This document shows, in pieces, positions 46,791 through 54,498 of a stretch of 64,000 nucleotides of DNA. The stretch spans positions 304,210-368,209 of the forward strand of contig NZ_VTEI01000003.1 of the NCBI RefSeq assembly GCF_008180415.1. The letters run 5' to 3'. Below the pieces are notes generated by a model. It had not been told where the DNA came from. It worked only from the letters and a program-made list of their open reading frames with translations, and made no database searches. Position 1 is the first letter of the stretch. Each line of letters begins with the position of its first letter. Origin of the DNA: Rossellomorea vietnamensis. Lineage in GTDB: Bacteria > Bacillota > Bacilli > Bacillales > Bacillaceae_B. The position numbers and the translations under genes were made by a program.

Positions 46791-47126
46791 ATGAGATTAT
46801 TTCCTAAAAAGTTTCCTAACGATGAAGATGGACAAGTGTTAAAAATGCTTTATAAACAAGGTGTTGATTTTAACAAGCCGCAGATTGTGGATTTTTTCAT
46901 CGGGATTCCAGACAGCGAAAGCGGTAATGCCCTTTCAACAGCACTTCGTAATGATGGGTTCTCCTGCGAATTAGAACAGGATGAGGAAACGAAAGAGTGG
47001 ACTCTTTATTGTTATGTGGAAATGCTTTTGATTCACGAAGAAATTGTGAATGTGCAAAGGCGGCTGGATGAGTTGAGTGAGCCTTTCGGCGGCTATACGG
47101 ATGGCTGGGGCGTAATGGTTGATTGA
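46791..47126 (+). CDS. RraB-family (ribonuclease E inhibitor-like) protein
   Basis: 111 residues, AGAAGGAG upstream. FPNDEDGQVLKMLYKQGVDF at the start, VDFFIGIPDSESG and the C-terminal FGGYTDGWG follow the RraB domain. In Proteobacteria RraB inhibits RNase E. Bacillaceae usually use RNase Y, so the role here is probably different or unknown. Own terminator downstream. Confidence 0.8.
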   Translation: MRLFPKKFPNDEDGQVLKMLYKQGVDFNKPQIVDFFIGIPDSESGNALSTALRNDGFSCELEQDEETKEWTLYCYVEMLLIHEEIVNVQRRLDELSEPFGGYTDGWGVMVD

Positions 47127-47160
47127 TACGGCTGTGTCTCAAGTCGTAATGGAATAAATG

Positions 47161-47193
47161 GAAGCAGGACAGTTACCATGTCCTGCTTTTTTG
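47161..47193 (+). terminator. Rho-independent terminator of the RraB-like gene
   Basis: AAGCAGGACA / TGTCCTGCTT around GTTACCA, followed by TTTT. Confidence 0.93.
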
Positions 47194-47269
47194 AATTTTC
47201 TGGTTTTTATGTTTTTATTTAGGGTATTAAAATAAGGACTAATAGCCTATCTAAAGTGAGGAACCGATT

Positions 47270-47364
47270 ATGCGCTGGTATTTTAAAGTCTTGAAGAGCT
47301 TTATGAATTTTAGCGGGAGATCCAGGCGGAAAGAATTCTGGTTATTTCTTCTGATTAATTTTAT
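47270..47364 (+). pseudogene. DUF805 gene, 5' part, interrupted by TnpB element
   Basis: ATG at 47270 (GTGAGGAA upstream) encodes MRWYFKVLKSFMNFSGRSRR then KEFWLFLLINF, the typical start of DUF805 membrane proteins. The frame ends at the element border at 47364. The rest of the gene resumes at 48793 in the right frame: 95 nt plus 283 nt equals 126 codons including the stop. Confidence 0.85.
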
Positions 47365-48792
47365 CTAAAAAATGGCGAGAAAACTCCCTCTTCAAGCGTG
47401 TGAAGGGCATAGCCCAACGGTAAGGGGGAGATGAATCGCCTGCCTTTTGGTCTCTACTAAAAAAACTTCGAAAGAAACATATGTTCCCATGGTGCCATCT
47501 TTCTTGGTATAATTACTACAAGGAGGTGAAACCATTTGAATGTTAAAAAAACCTTTAAATTCAGGATCTATCCAAATCACGAACAGATTGAATTAATCAA
47601 TAAAACGTTCGGTTGTTCCCGGTTCATCTACAACTATTTTGTCGGGAAACAAAAGAACAAAGACGCTTATTGGTCTATCGTAAATGAAATGGTACAGAAT
47701 GGGCAGCTTTCACAGAACAATTGGAAAAGCGTATTTTTCAACAAGAACCAATCCATTAAAGCTGTTCGAGAGCTCAAGAAGACCTATTCATTCTTGAAAG
47801 AAGTCGATAGTATTGCCCTTCAGAAATCAGTTGAAATCGTTCATGATTCCTACACACGGTATTACAAGAAACAAAATCGTTTACCTCGCTTCAAATCGAA
47901 GAAGAACCCCGTTCAATCCTATACCACAAAGTTTGTGAACGGGAATATACAAGTGAAAGATAAACACATCAAATTGCCAAAACTCGGCCTGGTTCGGTTT
48001 GCCAAGAGTCGTGAGGTGGAAGGCCGAATAATGAACGCCACCATTAGACGAAACCCTTCAGGTAAGTTCTTCGTTTCGATTTTGGCTGAATCAGAAGTTC
48101 AACCCTATAAGAAAACTGGCACCTCTGTCGGAATCGACGTAGGTTTGAAGGATTTCGCAACTCTTTCAGATGGCACAATTTATAAAAACCCCCGCTTTTT
48201 CCGTACACTAGAAAAGAAAATAAGTAATGCCCAACGCATTCTTTCTAGGAGGCAATTAGGTTCTTCGAATTGGAATAAACAAAAAAAGAAAGTTGCCCGG
48301 CTGCACGAAAAAATCGCTAATGCAAGAAAAGATATGTTGGATAAAATCTCTACCGAAATAGTCAAAAACCACGATATTATCGGCATTGAAGATTTGTCTG
48401 TCAAAAACATGTTAAAAAACAAAGACCTTTCAAAAGGAATCAGCGAAGTAAGCTGGGCCCAATTCAGGTCTATGTTGAAATACAAATCATTATGGTACGG
48501 TAAACAGGTGGTAGCCGCAGCGAAAAATTTCCCTTCCAGCCAGCTATGTTCTGTATGTAATCATAAGTATAAAGCCGTTAAAGATCTTGCGTTGCGTGAA
48601 TGGACGTGTCCAAACTGTAAAAGCACCCATCAAAGGGATCTGAACGCAAGTATAAATCTTCGCAATGAAGCATTGCGATTAACCGCAGGGACTGCGGAGT
48701 TAGCCTAATTAAAAACGAACCGATAGGTTTGTGTTCTTAGGAATCCCCCACTTCAAGCGACCTGTAAGGGCGATAAGTGGTGGGTAGTTCAA
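47365..48792 (+). mobile_element. IS200/IS605-family TnpB-only element
   Basis: 1,428 bp. The left border follows TTTAT (47360-47364), a known type of TnpB target-adjacent motif. The right end closes with TTCAA (compare TCAA at IS608 right cleavage). Both ends fold into subterminal hairpins: left CTCCCTC...GGGGGAG around 47388-47430, right CCCCCACTT...AAGTGGTGGG around 48745-48785. No target duplication, as expected for this family. No tnpA is present, so movement would need a transposase supplied from elsewhere. Borders are set by restoration of the host reading frame. Confidence 0.82.
47536..48708 (+). CDS. tnpB: TnpB RNA-guided nuclease (IS605 OrfB)
   Basis: 390 residues from TTG at 47536 with AGGAGG 9 nt upstream. 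N-terminal HTH_OrfB_IS605 part (FRIYPNHEQIELINKTFGCS), then the RuvC-like nuclease with Asp201 (GIDVGLKD), Glu285 (GIEDLSVKN) and Asp368 (HQRDLNASINL). The zinc ribbon has CSVCNHKY and CPNC. All catalytic residues and the full length are intact, so it is probably active. From established work, TnpB cuts DNA next to its TAM, guided by an RNA from the element's right end. Confidence 0.93.
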   Translation: MNVKKTFKFRIYPNHEQIELINKTFGCSRFIYNYFVGKQKNKDAYWSIVNEMVQNGQLSQNNWKSVFFNKNQSIKAVRELKKTYSFLKEVDSIALQKSVEIVHDSYTRYYKKQNRLPRFKSKKNPVQSYTTKFVNGNIQVKDKHIKLPKLGLVRFAKSREVEGRIMNATIRRNPSGKFFVSILAESEVQPYKKTGTSVGIDVGLKDFATLSDGTIYKNPRFFRTLEKKISNAQRILSRRQLGSSNWNKQKKKVARLHEKIANARKDMLDKISTEIVKNHDIIGIEDLSVKNMLKNKDLSKGISEVSWAQFRSMLKYKSLWYGKQVVAAAKNFPSSQLCSVCNHKYKAVKDLALREWTCPNCKSTHQRDLNASINLRNEALRLTAGTAELA

Positions 48793-48808
48793 CATTAACT
48801 GTTTGCTT
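48600..48808 (+). ncRNA. Predicted omega/reRNA of TnpB
   Basis: By family precedent the guide RNA overlaps the 3' end of tnpB, includes the right-end hairpin and reads its guide from the flank just beyond the element (from 48793). The hairpin is visible. The 5' boundary is a guess. Confidence 0.45.
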
Positions 48809-49075
48809 ATCGCGGTAGAGTTGATGTTCAGTATAGTGGACGATTGGCTCGCAGAATTGTATTACTTACTCATCACCCTGCCTGCTGTAGCAGTGATTGT
48901 GCGACGCTTCCATGATATCGGGAGAAGCGGGTGGATGGCTCTGATCCTCATCATACCTTTCATCGGGCAAATCATGCTGCTATTTTTCATGACAAACGAC
49001 AGCGAGAAAGGCACTAACCAATGGGGACCTAACCCAAAACACCAGGAGGCCGTCGAAAGTTCAGTGTCTCATTAG
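48793..49075 (+). pseudogene. DUF805 gene, 3' part
   Basis: Encodes INCLLIAVELMFSIVDDW, then RRFHDIGRSGWMALILIIPF and NQWGPNP, the conserved C-terminal core of DUF805. It joins in frame to the part ending at 47364. It may be expressed alone from an internal TTG, but no good binding site is seen. Confidence 0.85.
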
Positions 49076-49233
49076 ATAGATTATATGCCATTAAGCTGTC
49101 AGGTTAATTTTCAAGCGTCCCACCGTAAGCACTGCCCCTTTTACGCCTTCACTTCACATAAAATTCGTTACCTTACTTCACAGAAATCATATACCAACAG
49201 AACACACAATCCAGCAGATGAGGAGGTTTGTCG

Positions 49234-49500
49234 ATGTTTACCACTGTCCCCAGCCATACTGAGAAAGTGGATAAAGGATTCGCGTTCAATTATTTCAAGC
49301 TCAGTTACAGAAGGAAGATGATTCGTACCATTTGGGTGACCTTGTGGAATCCTGTAATTTTCATTCTATTAAGATATGTACTTGACTACGGCTTTTATTT
49401 TTCTTTGATTATCACCCTTATCAGTGTAGTGGGGAATTCTATTCAAATTTATTATACGTATTATATGTGGAATAAGTATGAGAGGGGCAAGGGGGATTAG
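49234..49500 (+). CDS. Small hypothetical membrane protein
   Basis: 88 residues from ATG at 49234 (GAGGAGG about 8 nt upstream; TTG at 49228 is too close). Amphipathic start, then two hydrophobic segments (about 38-55 and 58-78) and a basic tail. No family recognised. Terminator directly follows. Confidence 0.65.
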   Translation: MFTTVPSHTEKVDKGFAFNYFKLSYRRKMIRTIWVTLWNPVIFILLRYVLDYGFYFSLIITLISVVGNSIQIYYTYYMWNKYERGKGD

Positions 49501-49515
49501 GTGGAAGCTGGATGT

Positions 49516-49546
49516 AAAATGGCTCCTTTTGAGGAGCCATTTTTAC
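49516..49546 (+). terminator. Rho-independent terminator
   Basis: AAAATGGCTCC / GGAGCCATTTTT with a short TTTTGA loop; also usable for the convergent gene at 49568. Confidence 0.93.
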
Positions 49547-49567
49547 TTTGCAATTTACATAGGAAGT

Positions 49568-49957
49568 TCAATAAGTACCGTCCTCTTCCGTTTCAAACGG
49601 CACCTCATCCATTTTCGTTAAGCTGCCAGTTTCTATGCTCTCCGGCAAAATGTTCTGCTTTGAGAATTCATTTCGGGATACCAGGTAGTAATCACTTCCA
49701 TCAACATAATAGACCCGGGTTTCCTTCATACTGCCGAATTGATTTTCAGAAAAGACATGCGCTACCTGATAAAATCCATCTTCTTTGAACTGCACTTTGT
49801 AGTTGTGCTCCTCTTTTTCTTCTTTATAGAGTTCTTGGGTGTTTTTATCTGACACGGCCAGCTGCCGATCACTATGTTCACTGAGTACTTTCGGTTCTTC
49901 CGTTAAAGGGCTATGTACTAAAGATACCGACAACATAATAGACATGTATTGATGCAT
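49568..49957 (-). CDS. Hypothetical protein, possibly exported
   Basis: 129 residues from ATG at 49957, chosen for AAAGGAGG 7 nt upstream rather than the start at 49999. Short, weakly hydrophobic N-terminus (SIMLSVSLVHS), then an acidic, strand-rich body (KVQFKEDGFYQVAHVF, RVYYVDGSDYYLVSRNEF). No motif recognised. Confidence 0.55.
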   Translation of the reverse strand: MHQYMSIMLSVSLVHSPLTEEPKVLSEHSDRQLAVSDKNTQELYKEEKEEHNYKVQFKEDGFYQVAHVFSENQFGSMKETRVYYVDGSDYYLVSRNEFSKQNILPESIETGSLTKMDEVPFETEEDGTY

Positions 49958-50175
49958 CCTTTGCCTCCTTTTGTACCCGGGAGGTGCTTGACGTTCCACT
50001 TAACCCAGGATATTCTTTACCCTTTACCCAGCGTAATTTCCAGGAAACTGGGATTATTGAAACGTGCCGGATGTCCCGTTTGAGGAGAACTGGGACAAGG
50101 AAGCTGTCCCTCCGTCCCATTTTTTCCGTATTTTAGGATATAATTGGATTATGTTATATGGAAAGCGGGTGCAAT

Positions 50176-51861
50176 ATGACTTTAGAAAAAAAGGTAGAAG
50201 AATTGGAAACAAGAGTTATAGAATTAGAGCGGCAAATTGACGTTTTGAAGCTAAAGACTTCTTCCCATTCAGCAGCCAGTAAGCCCTTTAACCGCATAGA
50301 CTCTAAACCGAAAATCGAGAAACAAGATCAGAAACCTTTGATACAGACTGAAAAAAAGGCCGCAGACCCTGTTGGCCTCAAAAATGAAGATACTGCCGTG
50401 GATTATGAAAAACTGATTGGCCAGGTCTGGCTGCCAAGGGTGTTCATTCTGGTGCTCATACTTGGGGTTTTATGGGGCTATAAAGCAATGGTGGATATCG
50501 GCTTGATCACTGAGCCGATCAGGATCCTGCTCGGGTATGCATTAGCCGGCTTTTTCGTTTGGCTGGGTGAAAGGCAAGTCAAGAAAGGCAGGAACGCCCT
50601 AGGACAGATCCTCATAGGGGGGGCGATCCCCATCTTGATCTTGTCAACATTTGCAGGCAACGTCCTTTATGGAATCATCCCTGGATCTCTTGCTTTTATA
50701 GTGAACGTAATCTGGGTGATACTGGGCATTTACTTATCTGACAGGCACAATTCCCAGCCGATTGCAGTTCTTTCGTCGATTACCGGATTCCTTGTTCCTT
50801 TTTTAATAGAGGGAACCTCAACAAACATACTGCTGTTTACAGGCTATGAAGTGCTGTTTTTTATCGCCCTGCTCTTCTACGCTATGTATAAAAAATATCA
50901 ATGGCTGTATCTATCCAGTTTCATCCTGCTTCACCCGGCGTTGTTTGTCTACGCCGTTACCCAAGGGGGCGACGTTGAGATAATAGCCCTTGGGATTATC
51001 GTTCAGCATGTTTTTCTGTTAGGGATGTTTGTCACGAAAGAAATCTTTCCTGTTTATCAAAGAGCCACCTTGTTTACGAGCTTTGTATTAACTCAAGGAT
51101 GGGTAGTCATGTGGCTGGATGATTCCGACTATACCCTATTCCTTGTAGTGTCAACTGCTGTTTATCTTGCATTATCATATTGGCAAAGAGGAGCGGATAA
51201 ACTGCGTACTCTTCTTCCAGTCGCCACCTACTCCCTTGCTTTGCTTCTGGCTGACTTGTTGAACTACGAAGAAGTGGGAGCTCTATTGGTGATTCAAGGG
51301 GTCATCGCCTTGTACGCGGGATTAGCGACAAAAGGAAGAATACAGTCCCTGCTGGCTTTACTTCTTTATTTTATCGGACTGACCGCTACTATCACCGACC
51401 ACATATATCATGTTTTTTCTTATCAAACAGCCGCATGGCTCATTTTGATTCTTTCCGGCTGGGGGTTGAAATTTACCCTGCAAAGAAACCAGGCTTTTTA
51501 TGAAAGCTTCCTGGATTTTAAGTCGTCAATGCGGATACTATTCGGAGCAGTGGCGGTTCTTATATTGGCCTTTATTACACAATTAGGGCTCGCAGCCACT
51601 GAAGGGTATTCTTCTGATATTCAAAGCTTGATCATTTCCGGTCTCTGGGTACTCTACTCCATTATTGGGGTGATTATCGGGGTGCAAAGAGAAGATAAAA
51701 AAATCCGCTTGCTGGGGATTGTCCTGATCTTCCTGACTCTTGTAAAAGTTATTTTTATCGACATCGCCTATATTTCCATACTGGTTCGTGCTGTATTATT
51801 CATCGCTCTGGGTGGTGTGGGGATTGCCCTTTCCCGTTTTTATTATAAGAAGTCGGAGTAG
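50176..51861 (+). CDS. DUF2339 family multi-pass membrane protein
   Basis: About 561 residues; ATG at 50176 (TLEKKVEELETR) is preferred, though ATG at 50158 is possible. N-terminal coiled coil (about 1-33), a Lys/Ser-rich linker, then from about residue 78 (YEKLIGQVWLPRVFILVLIL) some 14-16 membrane helices. The GxxWxxRxG-like entry and the very high helix number fit DUF2339. Function unknown. Followed by a terminator and then the 52-bp repeat array. Confidence 0.78.
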   Translation: MTLEKKVEELETRVIELERQIDVLKLKTSSHSAASKPFNRIDSKPKIEKQDQKPLIQTEKKAADPVGLKNEDTAVDYEKLIGQVWLPRVFILVLILGVLWGYKAMVDIGLITEPIRILLGYALAGFFVWLGERQVKKGRNALGQILIGGAIPILILSTFAGNVLYGIIPGSLAFIVNVIWVILGIYLSDRHNSQPIAVLSSITGFLVPFLIEGTSTNILLFTGYEVLFFIALLFYAMYKKYQWLYLSSFILLHPALFVYAVTQGGDVEIIALGIIVQHVFLLGMFVTKEIFPVYQRATLFTSFVLTQGWVVMWLDDSDYTLFLVVSTAVYLALSYWQRGADKLRTLLPVATYSLALLLADLLNYEEVGALLVIQGVIALYAGLATKGRIQSLLALLLYFIGLTATITDHIYHVFSYQTAAWLILILSGWGLKFTLQRNQAFYESFLDFKSSMRILFGAVAVLILAFITQLGLAATEGYSSDIQSLIISGLWVLYSIIGVIIGVQREDKKIRLLGIVLIFLTLVKVIFIDIAYISILVRAVLFIALGGVGIALSRFYYKKSE

Positions 51862-51890
51862 TAAGGGGGTCCTATTGGGAGAGAATAGTA

Positions 51891-51937
51891 CAAATAGCAG
51901 GCTAATTCGGAAATGAATTAGACCTGCTTTATTTGTC
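51891..51937 (+). terminator. Rho-independent terminator of the DUF2339 gene
   Basis: CAAATAGCAGGCTAATTC / GAATTAGACCTGCTTTATTTG with a 6-nt loop. Confidence 0.85.
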
Positions 51938-51946
51938 ATTCTAGAG

Positions 51947-52626
51947 ACCGGTACCCCAGGGAAAGTTAATTGAAGTGGTTTCTAGGAGCTTTTTAGAAAC
52001 CAGTACCACAGGGAATTTCATTTGAGGTGGTGTCCAAAAGCTTTTTTAGAAACCAGTACCGCAGGGAAATTCAGTTGAAGTGGTGTCTAGGAGCTTTTTA
52101 GAGACCAGTACTGCAGGGAATACTCGTTGAAGTGGTGTCTAAAGGCTTTCTAGAGACCAGTACTGCAGGGAAATTCAGTTGAAGTGGTGTCTAAGAGTTT
52201 TTTTAGAAACCAGTACCACAGGGAATTTCATTTGAGGTGGTGTCTAAAAGCATTCTAGAGACCAGTACTGCAGGAAAATTCAATTGAAGTGGTGTCTAGG
52301 AGCTTTTTAGAGACCAGTACCACAGGGAATACCAGTTGATGTGGTGTCTAGGAGCTTTCTAGAGACCAGTACTGCAGGGAATACTCGTTGAAGTGGTGTC
52401 TAGGAGCTTTTTAGAGACCAGTACCGCAGGGGAATTCAGTTGAAGTGGTGTCTAAGAGCATTTTTTGAGACCAGTACCACAGGGAATACCAGTTGATGTG
52501 GTGTCTAGGAGCTTTCTAGAGACCTGTACCGCGGGGAAATTCATTTGAAGAGGTGTCTAAGAGCTTTTTAGAGACCAGTACCTCAGGGAAATTCAGTTGA
52601 AGTGGTGTCTAGGAGTTTTCTAGAAT
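51947..52626. repeat. 13-copy, 52-bp noncoding tandem repeat
   Basis: Unit starts at 51947, 51999, 52052, 52104, 52156 and so on to 52626, each beginning ACCAGTACC. A period of 52 bp is not a multiple of three and all frames have stops, so it is not coding. Every unit holds GGTGTCTAGGAGCTTTCTAG then AGACC, an imperfect inverted repeat spanning the unit border. Copies differ by 10-20 percent, mainly in a central variable part (ATTCAGTTGAA, ATACTCGTTGA, ATACCAGTTGA). The array lies between two convergent transcription units, after their terminators. Confidence 0.95.
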
Positions 52627-52660
52627 GGGTGGATTAACGGATCAAGAAGAAATATAACAT

Positions 52661-52691
52661 TAAAACCCAGAGTCATTAGCTCTGGGTTTTA
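52661..52691. terminator. Terminator of rbsK (bidirectional)
   Basis: AAAACCCAGAG / CTCTGGGTTTT with a 7-nt loop, about 40 nt past the rbsK stop on the minus strand. Confidence 0.92.
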
Positions 52692-52732
52692 CCTGTTATA
52701 AATATTTAGGTGTATTTAGGCTTTCCAGTCCA

Positions 52733-53596
52733 TCATTGTTTCAAAAGCTCTTCCCTAGTCGGCATTCCTTCTTGGGCTCCCACTACCATTACAGATTTCG
52801 TGGCCGCTTCACATGCGACGATGCAAGCTTCCTTAAGACTGGATCCTTCATCCAGCTCGGCAGCCAGTGCGCCATTAAAGGTGTCTCCGGCACCAGTTGT
52901 GTCAACGGCGCTCACTTTTTTAGCAGGTATCTCTACTTTCTTTTCGCCGAGGTAAAGCACAACCCCATCCCTGCCTTTGGTAATAATGAGTTTTTGATAT
53001 AGCTGGTCGGAGTGGGCAGCGTTTTCTTGTACTAACTGGTCTGCTTCTATTTCATTAGGTGTTAGGTAATGGACCTTTTTGATCCATTGCCAGGGAATGC
53101 TGCTGTAGGGCGCAGGGTTAAGGATTATTTTCACTCCATTGGAATGAGCTATGTCTATGGCCTTTTTTACACTTTCCAAGGGAAGTTCCAGTTGAAGGAG
53201 CAGCCACTCACTTTTACAGATTGTTTCCTTATGTTCTTCCACTACCTGTGGAGTGATATGGGAATTGGCTCCCGGTACTACAATGATTTTATTTTCGCTA
53301 TCGTGAACGGTGATGGCGGCGATTCCGGTTTGTTCTCCGTTTATCACTTTGATGAGTTCTGTACGGATACCCTCTTTTTCCAGATGCTTTATATACTCTT
53401 TTCCATAAACATCGTCACCGACTGCTCCGATCATTTGAACTTTTGCTCCTAATCGTGCAGCAGCCACTGCCTGGTTGGCTCCCTTCCCGCCAAAGCTGGT
53501 ATGAAACCGGTCACCGATGACCGTCTCCCCCCATGCGGAATCCTTCCCCGTAATGGTCACCAAATCCATATTGATACTTCCAATAACCGTTATCAT
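52733..53596 (-). CDS. rbsK: Ribokinase
   Basis: 287 residues, slightly short but complete. PfkB family: IGSINMDLV at the start, GGKGANQAVAAARLG (signature 1), ITKGRDGVVLY and DTTGAGDTFNGALAAEL (signature 2 with catalytic Asp). Phosphorylates ribose to ribose-5-P. It is a single gene without rbsD or a ribose transporter next to it. A GAGGAAA tandem stretch precedes the binding site GAGGGTGGAG. Confidence 0.9.
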   Translation of the reverse strand: MITVIGSINMDLVTITGKDSAWGETVIGDRFHTSFGGKGANQAVAAARLGAKVQMIGAVGDDVYGKEYIKHLEKEGIRTELIKVINGEQTGIAAITVHDSENKIIVVPGANSHITPQVVEEHKETICKSEWLLLQLELPLESVKKAIDIAHSNGVKIILNPAPYSSIPWQWIKKVHYLTPNEIEADQLVQENAAHSDQLYQKLIITKGRDGVVLYLGEKKVEIPAKKVSAVDTTGAGDTFNGALAAELDEGSSLKEACIVACEAATKSVMVVGAQEGMPTREELLKQ

Positions 53597-53730
53597 TCAT
53601 CTCCACCCTCTTTCCTCTTTCCTCTTTCCTCTTTTATTATCTCGTAAAGAAAAATTGAAGTAAATTCATGGCGATTTGATTTTTAAGGATATAGGAGTTT
53701 TCTCTACTCGAACGTTATTTTTAAAACACT

Positions 53731-53766
53731 AAAAAGCCATTTTCTTAGGTTGAAAACGGCTTTTTA
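53731..53766. terminator. Hairpin terminator upstream of the sigma-factor gene
   Basis: AAAAAGCC-A-TTTTC pairs with GAAAA-C-GGCTTTTT around TTAGGTT. It insulates the divergent rbsK and sigma genes, though both start away from it, so its transcript is unclear. Confidence 0.6.
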
Positions 53767-53855
53767 GCGATTCGTCAGTCAATTTCCAAAATCGTATGAT
53801 GTGGATACCCGGGAATACTAGAGAGAAAGCGCGCTTTCCTGAAAGGGAAAAAACC

Positions 53856-54341
53856 ATGAATTTTGAGGAGATTGCGGTCCAATATGAGCCGATGATTTAC
53901 AAAGTGATGAACACTCTTCACGTTTATAAAAACGAGGATGAATTTTACCAAATTGGATTGATTGCCCTTTGGGAGGCAGCAACGCGATTCAACGAAGAAA
54001 AAGGTCACTTTTCAAGCTATGCCTACTCTTACATTAGGGGACGATTTCTCGATGAAATGAAGAGAAGCATTCTAAATGAAGAACGTCACAGCTCACCTAA
54101 GGAAGTGTATTGGGAATATATCGAGGATCCCAATGAGGATGTGCCTCTGGAAGCTGAGCTGCTGCTGTCGTACTGTCATGAGTTGAACGATAATCAAACC
54201 AAATGGGTGGTTTATACTTGCCTGGATGGGCTTAGCATAAAAGAGATTGCACAGGTGGAAAACGTGTCTCCTTCTGCCGTGAAAAAATGGCGGTCCGGAG
54301 CTAAAGAAAAGATCAGAAAAGACCTGCAAAATTTGTATTAA
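53856..54341 (+). CDS. Small sigma-70 family RNA polymerase sigma factor
   Basis: 161 residues from ATG at 53856 (AAAGGGA upstream). Region 2 at about 8-75 (FYQIGLIALWEAATRFNEEK, SYIRGRFLDEMKR) and region 4 at about 105-158 (LDGLSIKEIAQVENVSPSAVKKW as the -35 reading HTH). No region 1.1 or 3. ECF-like size, but region 2 (EKGHFSSYAYSYIRG) is more like group 3/SigO-type or phage-like factors. No anti-sigma gene follows. A GAAAGCGCGCTTTC palindrome lies just upstream. Confidence 0.85.
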   Translation: MNFEEIAVQYEPMIYKVMNTLHVYKNEDEFYQIGLIALWEAATRFNEEKGHFSSYAYSYIRGRFLDEMKRSILNEERHSSPKEVYWEYIEDPNEDVPLEAELLLSYCHELNDNQTKWVVYTCLDGLSIKEIAQVENVSPSAVKKWRSGAKEKIRKDLQNLY

Positions 54342-54367
54342 TTTTTTCCCGGTTGATGCGCTGGGAA

Positions 54368-54381
54368 TGTAAGCGCAACCA
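54368..54381 (+). promoter_or_regulatory. Cre-like site upstream of the MFS gene
   Basis: TGTAAGCGCAACCA fits 12 of 14 cre positions and sits inside an inverted repeat CTGGGAA (54361) / TTCCCAG (54392), about 25 nt before the -35 box. Confidence 0.35.
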
Positions 54382-54406
54382 CCCACTTTTGTTCCCAGAA
54401 CCCCCC

Positions 54407-54435
54407 TTGTATCCGCTTTTAGCCAGGCGTATAAT
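54407..54435 (+). promoter_or_regulatory. Sigma-A promoter of the MFS transporter gene
   Basis: TTGTAT (54407-54412) and TATAAT (54430-54435) with an exact 17-nt spacer, 63 nt upstream of the start codon. Confidence 0.7.
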
Positions 54436-54498
54436 GAATTCTTGATTATACAAGTAACCATTCAACCAACCAATACATAAGGGGGATTTCTTCTTTTT

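Noticed and set aside
49085..49321. Plus-strand ORF of 78 codons
   Set aside because: No binding site, and it overlaps the better supported gene starting at 49234 in another frame.
51947..52626. CRISPR array
   Set aside because: There are no conserved repeats with unique spacers; the whole 52-bp unit is repeated and merely diverged. No cas gene is in the window.
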